From Streptomyces sp. PsTaAH-137 (GTDB taxonomy: Bacteria; Actinomycetota; Actinomycetes; Streptomycetales; Streptomycetaceae): a DNA stretch of 64,000 nt. The stretch covers positions 163,334 through 227,333 of the forward strand of contig NZ_QLLY01000010.1 of assembly GCF_003259365.1 (NCBI RefSeq). The letters run 5' to 3'. Below are positions 7,903-16,405 of this stretch, in pieces (position 1 is the stretch's first letter; the number at the start of each line of letters is the position of its first letter). A model generated the notes under the pieces. It was not told where the DNA came from. It saw nothing but the letters and a program-made list of their open reading frames with translations, and did not search any database. The translations under genes and the position numbers were made by a program.

Positions 7903-10338
7903 TCACCCCGCGTCGGGCTCCAGTTCCGCCACGCCCGTGACCCGGTGCAGCGGATAGGTGCGGACCTCGTCCGCCGTGTGGTCGTACGCCGTCACGAACC
8001 CGCCCTCGACCCGGATCGGCGCGATGACCCGCTGACTGGCGGAGCCCTCCGCGTTGACGTACCCGATCCACAACGTGTCCCCCGTGAGCACCGCCGCCTG
8101 CACCGTGGCGAGGGTGTCGGCGGGGCTGGTGCGAGGGAGTTCGCCGTTGGCGGCCGGGGCCTGCTTGCGCGGGGCCGTCGCCGCGGTGTCCCCCGCGCGG
8201 ATGGCCCGGATCGCGGCGCCGAGCAGGGTGTCGTCGGGCAGCGGAGGCCCGTCCGGAACCGGCTCGGGAGCCGTGCGCGGCGGCGTCCGGTGGGCATGCG
8301 CGCGGGTGATCAGGACATCGCCCTCGGCGGTCTCGGCGGCCGGCGCGAACCCCATCGCGCGCAGCCCTTCGAGGAGCGTGCCGGGATCGGCCTGGGTGGC
8401 GAGGACGGTCGGGGCGAGGCGGCGCAGGCGCAGGCCCGCCGACCGCTTGTCGGCGAGGATCTCGCCGAGCACGGCGTCGTCGTCACAGCGCACGTAGGCG
8501 GAGGCCGCCCCGATGCGCAGATGCCCGTGCCGCCGGGCCACGTCGTCGATCAGGTACGCGAGGGGCTGCGGAACCGGCGTACGGGAGTGCGCGGCCAGGA
8601 AGGCGTGCAGGTCGGTGGCGGTGCGCCCGGCGTCGAGCGCACGCCGTACCGAGCCCGGCGTGAACCGGTAGACGGTCGCGCCGCCCTTGGACTCGACATC
8701 GGCGAGCACGGCCAGCGCCTCGCCGAGCGGCCGCTCCAGCGGTCCGGGGGCGACCGCCGTCAGGTCGGCCTGGAGGAGTACGTGGTCCAGCGGCTCGGGC
8801 AGCAGCGGTGCCAGCAGCTTCTCGGCGCGGGCGACGGCCACGGCCGACTCGGCCGAGGCGTCCGGCGCCGCGGAGTGCGCGGACAGCAGCGCCCGGCCGT
8901 GCGCGGAGAGCGCCCCGCGCCCGGTGAACCCGAGCAGTTCGGCCTCCGCGAGCGTCCAGCGGGCCAGCCGGGTGCGCAGGTCGAGCGTGGCGGGCGACGG
9001 GCGCTCCCAGGTCAGCCGGGCCGTGACCGACTCGGGGTCGGGTTCGGCGCCGTCCGGGAGCGAGGCGAGCAGCCCGAGGACGTGGCGGCGCACCTCGGGC
9101 GCCGCCGACCGGTCCAGGTGCGGGCCGAGCGCGGACAGCGTGCGGTCCTTGCCGTCCCTGCCGCCGACCAGGCCCGAGGTGCGGGTCGCCGCGAGCCAGG
9201 CCGTGGCGAGCCGGGTCCAGCGCTCGACCGGGGGCCGCTCCAGCCACTCGTCGTACGCGGGGGTCGCCGCGTACCGCTCGTCGGCCTCGCCGTCGGACGC
9301 CAGCAGCCCGGCGGCGTAGGCGAGTTCGACCCAGAAGGCGGCCGTCTGCTCGTCGGTGTCGAGGGCGGCCCCGGTGCGCTTGAGGTCGCGCACGCTCAGT
9401 CCGCCCGCGCGCAGCACGGCCGGGCCTCCCTCGTCCCAGTCCTTCAGGAGTTCCTCGACGGTGTCGAGCGCGGTGTACGCCTGCGCCGCCGCGGTCGCGT
9501 CCACAACCTGTGGACGGTGCTCGGTGCGCGCCGCGACCTCGGGCGGCAGCGGCTCCAGGGTGCGGTGGGCCCGCCCGCCGCGCAGGTGCAGCGCGGCCTC
9601 GCGGGGCAGCACGACGGTGCCGGGGTTAGTCGGCACCAGCAGCGCCCGGTCGAGCAGCCAGCGCAGGTGGGCCGCGGGCCGGGCGGTGACCTGCCCGTAC
9701 GGGGGTCCCCACACGAGTCGGTTCAGTACGTCGATGGCCTCGGCGGGCGCGTCGTCGAGCAGCGCCGACATCCGCTCGGGGTCGGTGAACAGCGCGGTCA
9801 GCGCGGCGAGCGCCGACACCGGGTCGTGGGTGCTCGGCAGTCCGGCGGCCGCCACGATCTCCTGGACGCGGCCCGGCGACATCCCGGCAGTGGCCTCGGC
9901 GACGGTCGGCCCGAGACCGGTGGGCGAGGGGTGCTGCGGGGTCGGCACGAGCAGTTCGCGGGCCGTGCGCACCAGCCGCAGCTGGTCGTCGCCGCCCCAG
10001 ACGAGCGCCTGCTCGCGCAGGGTCGCCACGGCGCGCGGCAGCGCCTCCTCGGTGTCCGGCCCCGGCAGCAGGGCGGCGAGTCCGTCGTACGTCGCCGGTT
10101 CCGGGGCCACCGCGAGGGCCTGCGCCACCTGCTGGGTGAAGCGGTCCAGGCGGTCGAGGGCGCGGATCACCGAGGCGCGGGTGCCCGCGCGGGTCGCGAG
10201 CTGGGTGAGGTCGTTCGGCACCGGGCCGAGCAGGTCGGGGCGGGCGCGCAGGAGGCGGGCCAGGGAGGTGTCGTCCCTGCCGCGCAGTGCCTCCGCCAGG
10301 GAGCGGGGTGCCGCCGGGGTCTGCTCGTTGGGGCTCAT
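7903..10338 (-). CDS. Helicase-associated (Helicase_C_3-like) protein with C-terminal WYL domain
   Basis: 811 residues with no Walker motifs. The middle and C-terminal thirds are Ala/Leu-rich winged-helix-like repeats, including the stretch with AHSRTPVPQPLAYLIDDVARR that is typical of the Helicase_C_3 family. The last 75 residues (TLATVQAAVLTGDTLWIGYV onward) form a WYL domain, a nucleic-acid- or nucleotide-sensing fold. ATG 10338 is the first start before the conserved SLAEALRGR segment. Actinobacteria, including mycobacteria as I recall, keep this gene next to XPB, so a joint role in DNA repair is likely but unproven. Confidence 0.85.
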   Translation of the reverse strand: MSPNEQTPAAPRSLAEALRGRDDTSLARLLRARPDLLGPVPNDLTQLATRAGTRASVIRALDRLDRFTQQVAQALAVAPEPATYDGLAALLPGPDTEEALPRAVATLREQALVWGGDDQLRLVRTARELLVPTPQHPSPTGLGPTVAEATAGMSPGRVQEIVAAAGLPSTHDPVSALAALTALFTDPERMSALLDDAPAEAIDVLNRLVWGPPYGQVTARPAAHLRWLLDRALLVPTNPGTVVLPREAALHLRGGRAHRTLEPLPPEVAARTEHRPQVVDATAAAQAYTALDTVEELLKDWDEGGPAVLRAGGLSVRDLKRTGAALDTDEQTAAFWVELAYAAGLLASDGEADERYAATPAYDEWLERPPVERWTRLATAWLAATRTSGLVGGRDGKDRTLSALGPHLDRSAAPEVRRHVLGLLASLPDGAEPDPESVTARLTWERPSPATLDLRTRLARWTLAEAELLGFTGRGALSAHGRALLSAHSAAPDASAESAVAVARAEKLLAPLLPEPLDHVLLQADLTAVAPGPLERPLGEALAVLADVESKGGATVYRFTPGSVRRALDAGRTATDLHAFLAAHSRTPVPQPLAYLIDDVARRHGHLRIGAASAYVRCDDDAVLGEILADKRSAGLRLRRLAPTVLATQADPGTLLEGLRAMGFAPAAETAEGDVLITRAHAHRTPPRTAPEPVPDGPPLPDDTLLGAAIRAIRAGDTAATAPRKQAPAANGELPRTSPADTLATVQAAVLTGDTLWIGYVNAEGSASQRVIAPIRVEGGFVTAYDHTADEVRTYPLHRVTGVAELEPDAG

Positions 10339-10359
10339 CCAACCCACGGTAGCGGTGAA

Positions 10360-10408
10360 TCGAGCCTCTCCGGCGTTTGAGGAGCGGGGGCCGGGGCGCC
10401 GCCCCGCA
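10360..10408 (+). repeat. Second dispersed repeat family, copy 1
   Basis: CCGGCGTTTGAGGAGCGGGG followed by CCGGGGCGCCGCCCCG, ending in a self-complementary GC block. A second copy with the same order of blocks lies at 61771-61820. It is intergenic, just upstream of the WYL-domain gene start. Confidence 0.7.
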
Positions 10409-10480
10409 ACCCGCACCCGTGCGAACGGGGCATTCGCGATACCGTCGGACCATCAACGGGTACGCCCCGGAGGGGACTTC

Positions 10481-11518
10481 GTGGGGATCGAGAGTGATCA
10501 GCTCGTCTTCGACTATCTGAGCCGGGTCGGAGACCTGGCCCAGCAGCGCCAGCTGCCGTCCGCGACACGGATGCGCCTGGTCACGGAGTTGCGGGGGGAG
10601 ATCGACCGGCGGCGCGCGAAGACGACCGTCGACAGTCCGGCCGCCGTGCGCCGCATCCTGGAGCACCTGGGTTCCCCGGACCGGATAGTGACGGGCGCGC
10701 AGGAGGGCGGGTCCGGCGCGGCCGACCCGGCGGCGCCGCTCGTCCGGCCGGTGCCCGAGCAGCCCACCGGCAAGGCGGACCGGACCGGCGGCCTGCGCCG
10801 CAGGGTGCCGCGCCCCCGCCGTGCGTCGGCGCCCGAACCGGCCGTCCCCGACGACGTGCCCTCACCTCCGCACCTGGCCGGATCGGACGAGCTGGGCGTG
10901 TCCGGCGACGTCACCGACTGGTGGCGGATGGGCGACGGCGCCTCCGGCTCGCTCACCGACATCGACAGCGTGCCCGGGTTCGTCGGCGGGGTGGAGATCC
11001 CCGACATGCTCAAGCCGCCGAAGGCCCGGGAAAACGGCCCGGATCTGCGCAAGCGCCCGTCGGTACCGGTGGAGGACGACGAGCCGGAGGACGAGAAGGG
11101 CGCGGAGCCGGCGGGGCCGGGCAAGGGCGACCGGGCGAAGGGCGTGCGCCGGCTGCGGCGCACCGTCGTCCCGTCCGGCGGCCTGACCAATCCCTTCCTG
11201 CTGCTGTCCGCCGCCGCGCTGGTCGTCGGCGCGGTTCTCGGCAACATTCTTGTCCTGCTGGCCGGCTGGGCCGTCGTCTTCCTCTCGCGCCGGCTGACCG
11301 ACTTCCAGAAGAAGGTGGCGGTGTTCGGCCTGCCCGGCCTGGCCGTCGCGGGCGGTGTCGTCTGGCTGTGGGGGCGCAGTGCCGGGAAATGGGGCGCGGG
11401 CATCGCGGAGGGGCAGATGAGCGGCGCGTTCCAGGAGACCTGGCCGTGGGTGCTGCGGTGCGCGGCGATCGCCTCCGCGCTGTATCTGCTGTGGCGGTCA
11501 CAGCGCACCCGCTTCTGA
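10481..11518 (+). CDS. Membrane protein with charged N-terminal half, unknown function
   Basis: 345 residues. Residues 1-70 are a helical cytoplasmic domain rich in charged residues (ESDQLVFDYLSRVGDLAQQ, then RRRAKT). Residues 70-215 are low-complexity, Pro/Arg/Asp-rich and probably disordered. The C-terminal 120 residues hold four hydrophobic helices. The start is GTG 10481 with a strong GGAGGGG site. I recall similar conserved proteins in Streptomyces with a DUF1700-like N-terminal fold, but I cannot assign a function. It converges with the siderophore-binding lipoprotein gene 15 bases downstream. Confidence 0.8.
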   Translation: MGIESDQLVFDYLSRVGDLAQQRQLPSATRMRLVTELRGEIDRRRAKTTVDSPAAVRRILEHLGSPDRIVTGAQEGGSGAADPAAPLVRPVPEQPTGKADRTGGLRRRVPRPRRASAPEPAVPDDVPSPPHLAGSDELGVSGDVTDWWRMGDGASGSLTDIDSVPGFVGGVEIPDMLKPPKARENGPDLRKRPSVPVEDDEPEDEKGAEPAGPGKGDRAKGVRRLRRTVVPSGGLTNPFLLLSAAALVVGAVLGNILVLLAGWAVVFLSRRLTDFQKKVAVFGLPGLAVAGGVVWLWGRSAGKWGAGIAEGQMSGAFQETWPWVLRCAAIASALYLLWRSQRTRF

Positions 11519-11532
11519 CGGCGGCTACGTGG

Positions 11533-12501
11533 CTACGTGGCGAGATCGGACTGCAACTCGCCGAGGATCCGACCGGCGGCCGTGTACCCGATGCCCTGGA
11601 TCCACAACTCGTCGTCCACCTGGAACACCTTGCCGTCCCGTACAGCCTTCAGCTTCCGCCACAGGCCGCTCGTGGTGGTCTCGGTGACCTTCGCCTTGTT
11701 CGGACTGCCGTACGTGGACGTGAAGATGACGTCCGCGTCGGCCTTGTCGATCTGCTCGGGGCTCACGTCGTAGGTGAACCCGTCCTTGGCCTTGTCGGTG
11801 ATCGCGGGGCGGCCGATGCCGACCTCGGCGAGGATCGTGCCGATGTAGTTCTTCTTGCCGTAGATCCGGATGTCGGCGCCTTCGACGAACCGTACGACGT
11901 TGACGTCGACGCCCGCCGCCTTCTCCTTGCCGCCGAGCGCTTCGGTGACGGCGGCGACCCGCTTCTCGTACGTCTTGACGGCCGCCCGCGCCTGCGCCTT
12001 TCTCCCCAACGCGTCCGCGTGCACGAGGAAGTTCTGCTTCCAGGGGTAGCCGGTCGTCTCCGTGAGCACGGTCGGGGCGATGGCGCTGAGCTGTTGGTAC
12101 CGCTGGCCGTCGCGGACCTTGTTGCTGAGGATGAGGTCCGGTTTCAGCGCGGCGATCTTCTCCAGGCCGGGGTTGGCGATCTCGCCGACCTCGGTGATGC
12201 CGTCGGTCTTCTCCTTGGGGAGGTACGAGAGGAAGGCGTCCTCCGCGCCGGCTCGCGTGGCGCCCACCGGGGTGACGCCGAGAGTGATCGCGGAGTCGAG
12301 CTCGGCCGTGTCCAGGACGACGACGCGCTTGGGGTGGTCCTTGACCTTTACGTCGCCCATCGCGGTCTTGACGGTGTGCGTACCGGAGCCGGTGCCGGGC
12401 TCGGCGCCGTCCTTCTCCGTTCCGCCGGAGGTGCAGGCCGTCAGGGTCAGGGCGAGGGTGACGAGGGTGAGGGGGCCGTGGCGGGGGCGCGGTGCGATCA
12501 C
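11533..12501 (-). CDS. Siderophore-binding lipoprotein (FecB/FepB-like)
   Basis: 322 residues. The signal peptide ends in the lipobox LTAC (Cys about residue 23), so the protein is membrane-anchored outside. The periplasmic-binding-protein 2 fold is shown by VVVLDTAELDSAITLGVTPVG, followed by KPDLILSNKVRD and the late WRKLKAVRDGKVFQVDDELW. It captures ferric siderophores for an ABC importer. No permease is adjacent; the FecCD-type importer at 1777-4654 is 7 kb away and lacks its own binding protein, so they may work together (inference). GTG 12501 follows an AAAGG site at 6 bases. Convergent with the membrane protein gene. Confidence 0.92.
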   Translation of the reverse strand: MIAPRPRHGPLTLVTLALTLTACTSGGTEKDGAEPGTGSGTHTVKTAMGDVKVKDHPKRVVVLDTAELDSAITLGVTPVGATRAGAEDAFLSYLPKEKTDGITEVGEIANPGLEKIAALKPDLILSNKVRDGQRYQQLSAIAPTVLTETTGYPWKQNFLVHADALGRKAQARAAVKTYEKRVAAVTEALGGKEKAAGVDVNVVRFVEGADIRIYGKKNYIGTILAEVGIGRPAITDKAKDGFTYDVSPEQIDKADADVIFTSTYGSPNKAKVTETTTSGLWRKLKAVRDGKVFQVDDELWIQGIGYTAAGRILGELQSDLAT

Positions 12502-13074
12502 GGAGTGCCTTTCATTCGTCGGGTCAGCGCCCTTGAGTCTGGCCGCTGCCACAGTTCCCCGCGCCCCAAAATCCACATCCCACCCGCGCCTCTCGCGTCG
12601 AACGTCGACTGCCGCCCGGCTTCTCGCGCAGTTCCCCGCGCCCCTGGGTGGTCTTTCGGGTGCGCCACCGTCGTGGCTGATCGCGCAGTTCCCCGCGCCC
12701 CTAAAACCAGTTCGTCACGCGCGCCTCTCGTCGTGGCTGGTCGCGCAGTTCCCCGCGCCCCTGAGATGCGCACTTCGTGCGCCATCTCATCAAAGGCGCG
12801 CCACCGCTGCCCCCATCGGGAGGCGCGCGGAGCGCAGCCTCAAGGGGAGGCTGCGCGCAGCGCATGCCTCAGGGGCGCGGGGAACTGCGCGACCAGCCAC
12901 GACGGTGGCGCGCGTGAAGAACGACCTAGGGGCGCGGGGAACTGCGCGAGAAGCGGCCACCGGGCCGCACCCGAAGAACCACCCAGGGGCGCGGGGAACT
13001 GCGCGCCCAGCCACGACGGTGGCGCGCACGAAAAACGACCCAGGGGCGCGGCCGCCCCCCGCCGGACCCGCGCT
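12502..13074. repeat. Gene-free interval with dense repeat cluster 4
   Basis: 573 bases between two minus-strand genes, with eight repeat cores. Plus: 12551-12567 (degenerate), 12625-12645, 12682-12702, 12742-12762. Inverted: 12871-12891, 12928-12948, 12985-13005 and a truncated one near 13042-13053. All plus copies precede all inverted ones, so the array is a large inverted repeat centred near 12810, with the GATG/GTGCGC palindrome and the GCATGCGC palindrome in its core. Flanks alternate between the TTCT form and the CACCGTCGTGG form. No gene is seen. Confidence 0.88.
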
Positions 13075-15339
13075 CTAGAAGCCGGCCCTGAAGCGGCGCA
13101 GGCGGAGGCTGTTGGCGACCACGAAGGCCGAGGAGAAGGCCATGGCGGCACCGGCGATCATGGGATTCAGGAGCCCCGCCGCGGCGAGCGGCAACGCGGC
13201 CACGTTGTAGGCGAACGCCCAGAACAGATTCGAGCGGATCGTGCCGAGCGTGCGCCGGGCAAGCCGAATCGCGTCGGCCGCCGACCGCAGATCCCCCCGT
13301 ACGAGCGTCAGGTCACCGGCCTCGATGGCGGCATCGGTCCCGGTCCCCATGGCGAGCCCCAGATCGGCCTGCGCCAGCGCGGCGGCATCGTTCACCCCGT
13401 CGCCGACCATGGCCACCGAACGGCCCTCCCCCTGAAGCCGCTTGACGACGTCGACCTTGTCCTGGGGCAGCACCTCGGCGATGACGTCGGCGGGGTCGGT
13501 GATCCCGACCTCGGCGGCGACGGCACGGGCGACGGCGGCGTTGTCACCGGTCAGCAGAACGGGCCGCAGCCCCAGTTCCCGCAGCCGCCGCACGGCCTCC
13601 GCACTGGTCTCCTTGACGGCGTCGGCGACTTCGAGCACGGCGCGGGCGGCCCCGTCCCAGGCCACCGCGATCACGGTCCGCCCGGCCCGCTCGGCGTCCG
13701 CCTTGGCGCGTGCCAGATCCTCGGGAAGCCCGATCTCCCACTCGCGCAGCAACTGCTCACGGCCGACCAGCACCGCGTGCCCGTCGACGACACCCTGCAC
13801 GCCGAGCCCGGCGACGTTCGCGAAGTCCTCGGGGACGGGCAGCGGGCCCACGCGCTCGGCGGCACCGGCGGCCACGGCGCGCGCGATCGGGTGCTCGGAG
13901 CTGTGCTCCAGGGCGCCCGCGAGGCGCAGCACCTCGTCCTCGGTCACCCCGTCGGCGACCTGCGTGGCGAGCAGCGTCATGCGGCCCGTCGTCACGGTGC
14001 CGGTCTTGTCGAGGACGATCGTGTCGACCCGGCGGGTGGTCTCCAGGACCTCGGGGCCCTTGATGAGGATGCCGAGCTGGGCGCCGCGCCCGGTGCCGAC
14101 CATGAGCGCGGTCGGGGTGGCGAGCCCGAGGGCGCACGGGCAGGCGATGATCAGGACGGCGACGGCGGCGGTGAAGGCGGCCGTCCACCCCGCGCCGTTG
14201 CCGAGCCAGAAGCCCAGCGTGGCGAGGGCGAGGGCGATGACGACCGGGACGAACACCCCGGAGATCCGGTCGGCGAGCCGCTGGGCTGCGGCCTTGCCGT
14301 TCTGCGCGTCCTCGACCATGCGGGCCATGCGGGCGAGCTGGGTGTCGGAGCCGACCCGGGTGGCCTCGACGACGAGCCGTCCCCCGGCGTTGAGCGTGGC
14401 GCCGGTGACGGTGTCGCCGACGGCGACCTCGACCGGCACGGACTCGCCGGTGAGCATGGAGGCGTCCACGGCGGAGGACCCCTCGACGACCGTGCCGTCG
14501 GTGGCGATCTTCTCGCCGGGCCGCACCAGGAACCGGTCCCCGGCCTTCAACTCCCCGATCGGAACGGTCGTTTCACGCCCGCCGTCCCGCAGCACGGTGA
14601 CGTCCTTGGCGCCGAGTTCGAGCAGGGCCCGCAGCGCGGCGCCCGCCTTCCGCTTGGAACGGGCCTCGAAGTAGCGGCCCGCGAGGATGAACGCGGTGAC
14701 GCCGGCGGCGGCCTCCAGATAGATGTTCCCCGCGCCGTCGCCGCGCCCGATGGTCAGCTCGAAGGGGTGCGTCATGCCGGGCGTGCCCGCAGTGCCGAAG
14801 AACAGGGCCCACAGCGACCACAGGAACGCGGCCGAGGTACCCAGCGAGATCAGGGTGTCCATCGTCGCGGCGCCGTGCCGCGCGTTCGTGAAGGCGGCCC
14901 GGTGGAACGGCCAGGCCGCGTACGTCACGACGGGCGCGGCGAGCGTCAGGGACAGCCACTGCCAGTACTCGAACTGGAGGGCCGGGATCATCGCCATCGC
15001 CACGACGGGCGCGGCGAGCACGACGGCGGTGACGAGCCGCTGGCGCAGCGGCCGCAGCTCGTCGTCGGCCGCCGCCCCGGCGTCCTCGGCCGGTTCGGCG
15101 GCGGGCGGCTCGGGCTCCTGCGCCGTGTAGCCCGTAGCCTCGACCTTCGCGATCAGATCGGCGACGGACACCCCGTCCGCGTAGCTGACCTGCGCCTTCT
15201 CGGTCGCGTAGTTGACGGTCGCCTCGACGCCGTCCATCCGGTTCAGCTTCTTCTCGATCCGGGCGGCGCACGACGCGCAGGTCATGCCACCGATGGCGAG
15301 TTCCACCCGGGCGGGCGGGGCGACGGTGTGCGCCGACAT
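13075..15339 (-). CDS. copA: Copper-exporting P1B-type ATPase
   Basis: 754 residues. The N-terminal heavy-metal domain carries GGMTCASC (CxxC at 21-24). Eight membrane helices are expected. The intramembrane CPC motif sits in ACPCALGLATP, the phosphorylation site is DKTGT, the actuator loop is MLTGES, the nucleotide-domain motif is SSEHPIA, and the hinge is GDGVNDAAAL. CPC plus a single MTCxxC domain and the YN/MxxS-type late helices fit Cu(I) export. ATG 15339 follows a GGAGG site. It is expressed from a promoter whose spacer is a CsoR-like palindrome, divergent from the secreted protein gene. Confidence 0.95.
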   Translation of the reverse strand: MSAHTVAPPARVELAIGGMTCASCAARIEKKLNRMDGVEATVNYATEKAQVSYADGVSVADLIAKVEATGYTAQEPEPPAAEPAEDAGAAADDELRPLRQRLVTAVVLAAPVVAMAMIPALQFEYWQWLSLTLAAPVVTYAAWPFHRAAFTNARHGAATMDTLISLGTSAAFLWSLWALFFGTAGTPGMTHPFELTIGRGDGAGNIYLEAAAGVTAFILAGRYFEARSKRKAGAALRALLELGAKDVTVLRDGGRETTVPIGELKAGDRFLVRPGEKIATDGTVVEGSSAVDASMLTGESVPVEVAVGDTVTGATLNAGGRLVVEATRVGSDTQLARMARMVEDAQNGKAAAQRLADRISGVFVPVVIALALATLGFWLGNGAGWTAAFTAAVAVLIIACPCALGLATPTALMVGTGRGAQLGILIKGPEVLETTRRVDTIVLDKTGTVTTGRMTLLATQVADGVTEDEVLRLAGALEHSSEHPIARAVAAGAAERVGPLPVPEDFANVAGLGVQGVVDGHAVLVGREQLLREWEIGLPEDLARAKADAERAGRTVIAVAWDGAARAVLEVADAVKETSAEAVRRLRELGLRPVLLTGDNAAVARAVAAEVGITDPADVIAEVLPQDKVDVVKRLQGEGRSVAMVGDGVNDAAALAQADLGLAMGTGTDAAIEAGDLTLVRGDLRSAADAIRLARRTLGTIRSNLFWAFAYNVAALPLAAAGLLNPMIAGAAMAFSSAFVVANSLRLRRFRAGF

Positions 15340-15390
15340 GCTGCCTCCTTCGGTCGGGGCTCCGGGACGAGTACCCCTCACTATGATCCA

Positions 15391-15419
15391 TGTATACCCC
15401 TAGGGGGTACCTGAAGCAA
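15391..15419 (-). promoter_or_regulatory. copA promoter with CsoR-like operator in the spacer
   Basis: On the minus strand the -35 is TTGCTT (15414-15419) and the -10 is TATACA (15391-15396), with a 17-base spacer. The spacer holds the palindrome GTACCCCCTAGGGGTATAC (15393-15411), the GC-rich TAnCCCC/GGGGnTA type bound by CsoR copper sensors. Bound apo-CsoR would cover the whole core promoter; Cu(I) would release it. Confidence 0.75.
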
Positions 15420-15432
15420 CCCTGGATCCGCC

Positions 15433-15460
15433 TTGACAGGATACCCCCCACGGGTATGGT
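15433..15460 (+). promoter_or_regulatory. Promoter of secreted copper-locus protein with CsoR-like operator
   Basis: The -35 is TTGACA (15433-15438) and the -10 is TATGGT (15455-15460), with a 16-base spacer. The spacer is filled by ATACCCCCCACGGGTAT (15441-15457), a second CsoR-like palindrome. It mirrors the design of the copA promoter on the other strand. Confidence 0.75.
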
Positions 15461-15496
15461 CAGAGAAATCAGCCCCCCCTCAGCGAGGAGCCCGCC

Positions 15497-16366
15497 ATGC
15501 ACACCGGACTGAAGATCGCCGCCGTCGCGGCCGCGGCAGCCGCCACGTTCGGCACCGCGTACGGGGTGGGCAGCGGGGTCGCTCCCGTGATCACGGAGAA
15601 CGCGCGGGAGCGGCAGCCCGCGCACGAGACACACGACACCGGCCGGGCCGAGACCGAGACCGCGGCCGAGACCGTTCCCGGCGGGCTCCAGGTCTCCGAC
15701 CGCGGCTACACCCTCGACCTGGAACGCGACCGCCTCCCCGGTCCTGCCGGCGAACTCCGCTTCACCATCCGCACCGGCGGCAGGCCCCTGACCTCGTACG
15801 AGACCGAGCACGGCAAGGAACTGCACCTGATCGTCGCCTCGCGCGACCTGACGGCGTACCGCCATCTGCATCCGGTGCGCGCGGCCGACGGCACCTGGTC
15901 GACGCCCGTCTCACTGCCCAAGGCCGGCGACTACCGGGTCTTCGCCGACTTCACCCCGCGCGGCGCGACGGAGGGCCTGACGCTCGGCGCCGGGCTGGGC
16001 GTCGCGGGGACGTACGCGCCCGCGCCGTTGCCGGAGCACTCCACGACGGCGCGCGTCGCGGGCGGTTACGAGGTCCGGGTGGACGGCACACTGGCGGCGG
16101 GCGCGGCCCGCGAGCTGACCCTGACCGTGACGAAGAACGGCAGGCCCGTCACCGATCTGGACCCCTACCTCGGCGCGTACGGGCACTTGGTCGCGCTGCG
16201 CGCGGGCGACCTGGCCTACCTTCACGTACATCCGCACGACGGCGGGCCGGGGCCGGAGGTTTCCTTCACCGCGACCGCGCCCAGCGCCGGGACGTACCGG
16301 CTCTTCCTCGATTTCAAGCACGACGGCGAGGTCAGGACGGCTGCGTTCACGGTGCACGCGGCGTAG
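15497..16366 (+). CDS. Secreted His-rich protein of the copper locus (YtkA-like fold)
   Basis: 289 residues. An N-terminal signal sequence (residues 1-30, basic start then Ala-rich helix) is followed by an acidic linker. Two beta-sandwich-like repeats follow, each ending in a His cluster: LTAYRHLHPV (about 115-124) and LAYLHVHPHDGG (about 235-246). The paired HxH and RHLHP motifs could bind Cu outside the cell. It lies divergent from copA under a matching promoter, so it probably buffers or delivers copper at the surface. I do not know a characterised homologue. ATG 15497 follows GAGGAG at 6 bases. Confidence 0.8.
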   Translation: MHTGLKIAAVAAAAAATFGTAYGVGSGVAPVITENARERQPAHETHDTGRAETETAAETVPGGLQVSDRGYTLDLERDRLPGPAGELRFTIRTGGRPLTSYETEHGKELHLIVASRDLTAYRHLHPVRAADGTWSTPVSLPKAGDYRVFADFTPRGATEGLTLGAGLGVAGTYAPAPLPEHSTTARVAGGYEVRVDGTLAAGAARELTLTVTKNGRPVTDLDPYLGAYGHLVALRAGDLAYLHVHPHDGGPGPEVSFTATAPSAGTYRLFLDFKHDGEVRTAAFTVHAA

Positions 16367-16379
16367 GCTGAGCGGGACA

Positions 16380-16395
16380 TTGGACTAGACCTATT
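16380..16395 (+). promoter_or_regulatory. Weak DasR-like (dre) palindrome upstream of cutC
   Basis: TTGGACTAGACCTATT resembles the DasR element (12 of 16 at best) and lies just before the cutC ribosome site. It shares the GGACTAGACCT core with the much better site at 48118-48133. It may be real or a chance palindrome around CTAG. Confidence 0.25.
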
Positions 16396-16405
16396 CAGGA
16401 GCCTC

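Noticed and set aside
12625..13005. Possible CRISPR array
   Set aside because: Repeats are regularly spaced in part, but change orientation, have repeated rather than unique spacers, and no cas gene is near. They belong to the intergenic palindrome family.
10921..15414. A 1497-residue open frame on the plus strand
   Set aside because: It lies opposite copA and the siderophore-binding lipoprotein and crosses repeat DNA; its composition is Arg/Gly/Asp-rich without domains. It is a high-GC shadow frame.
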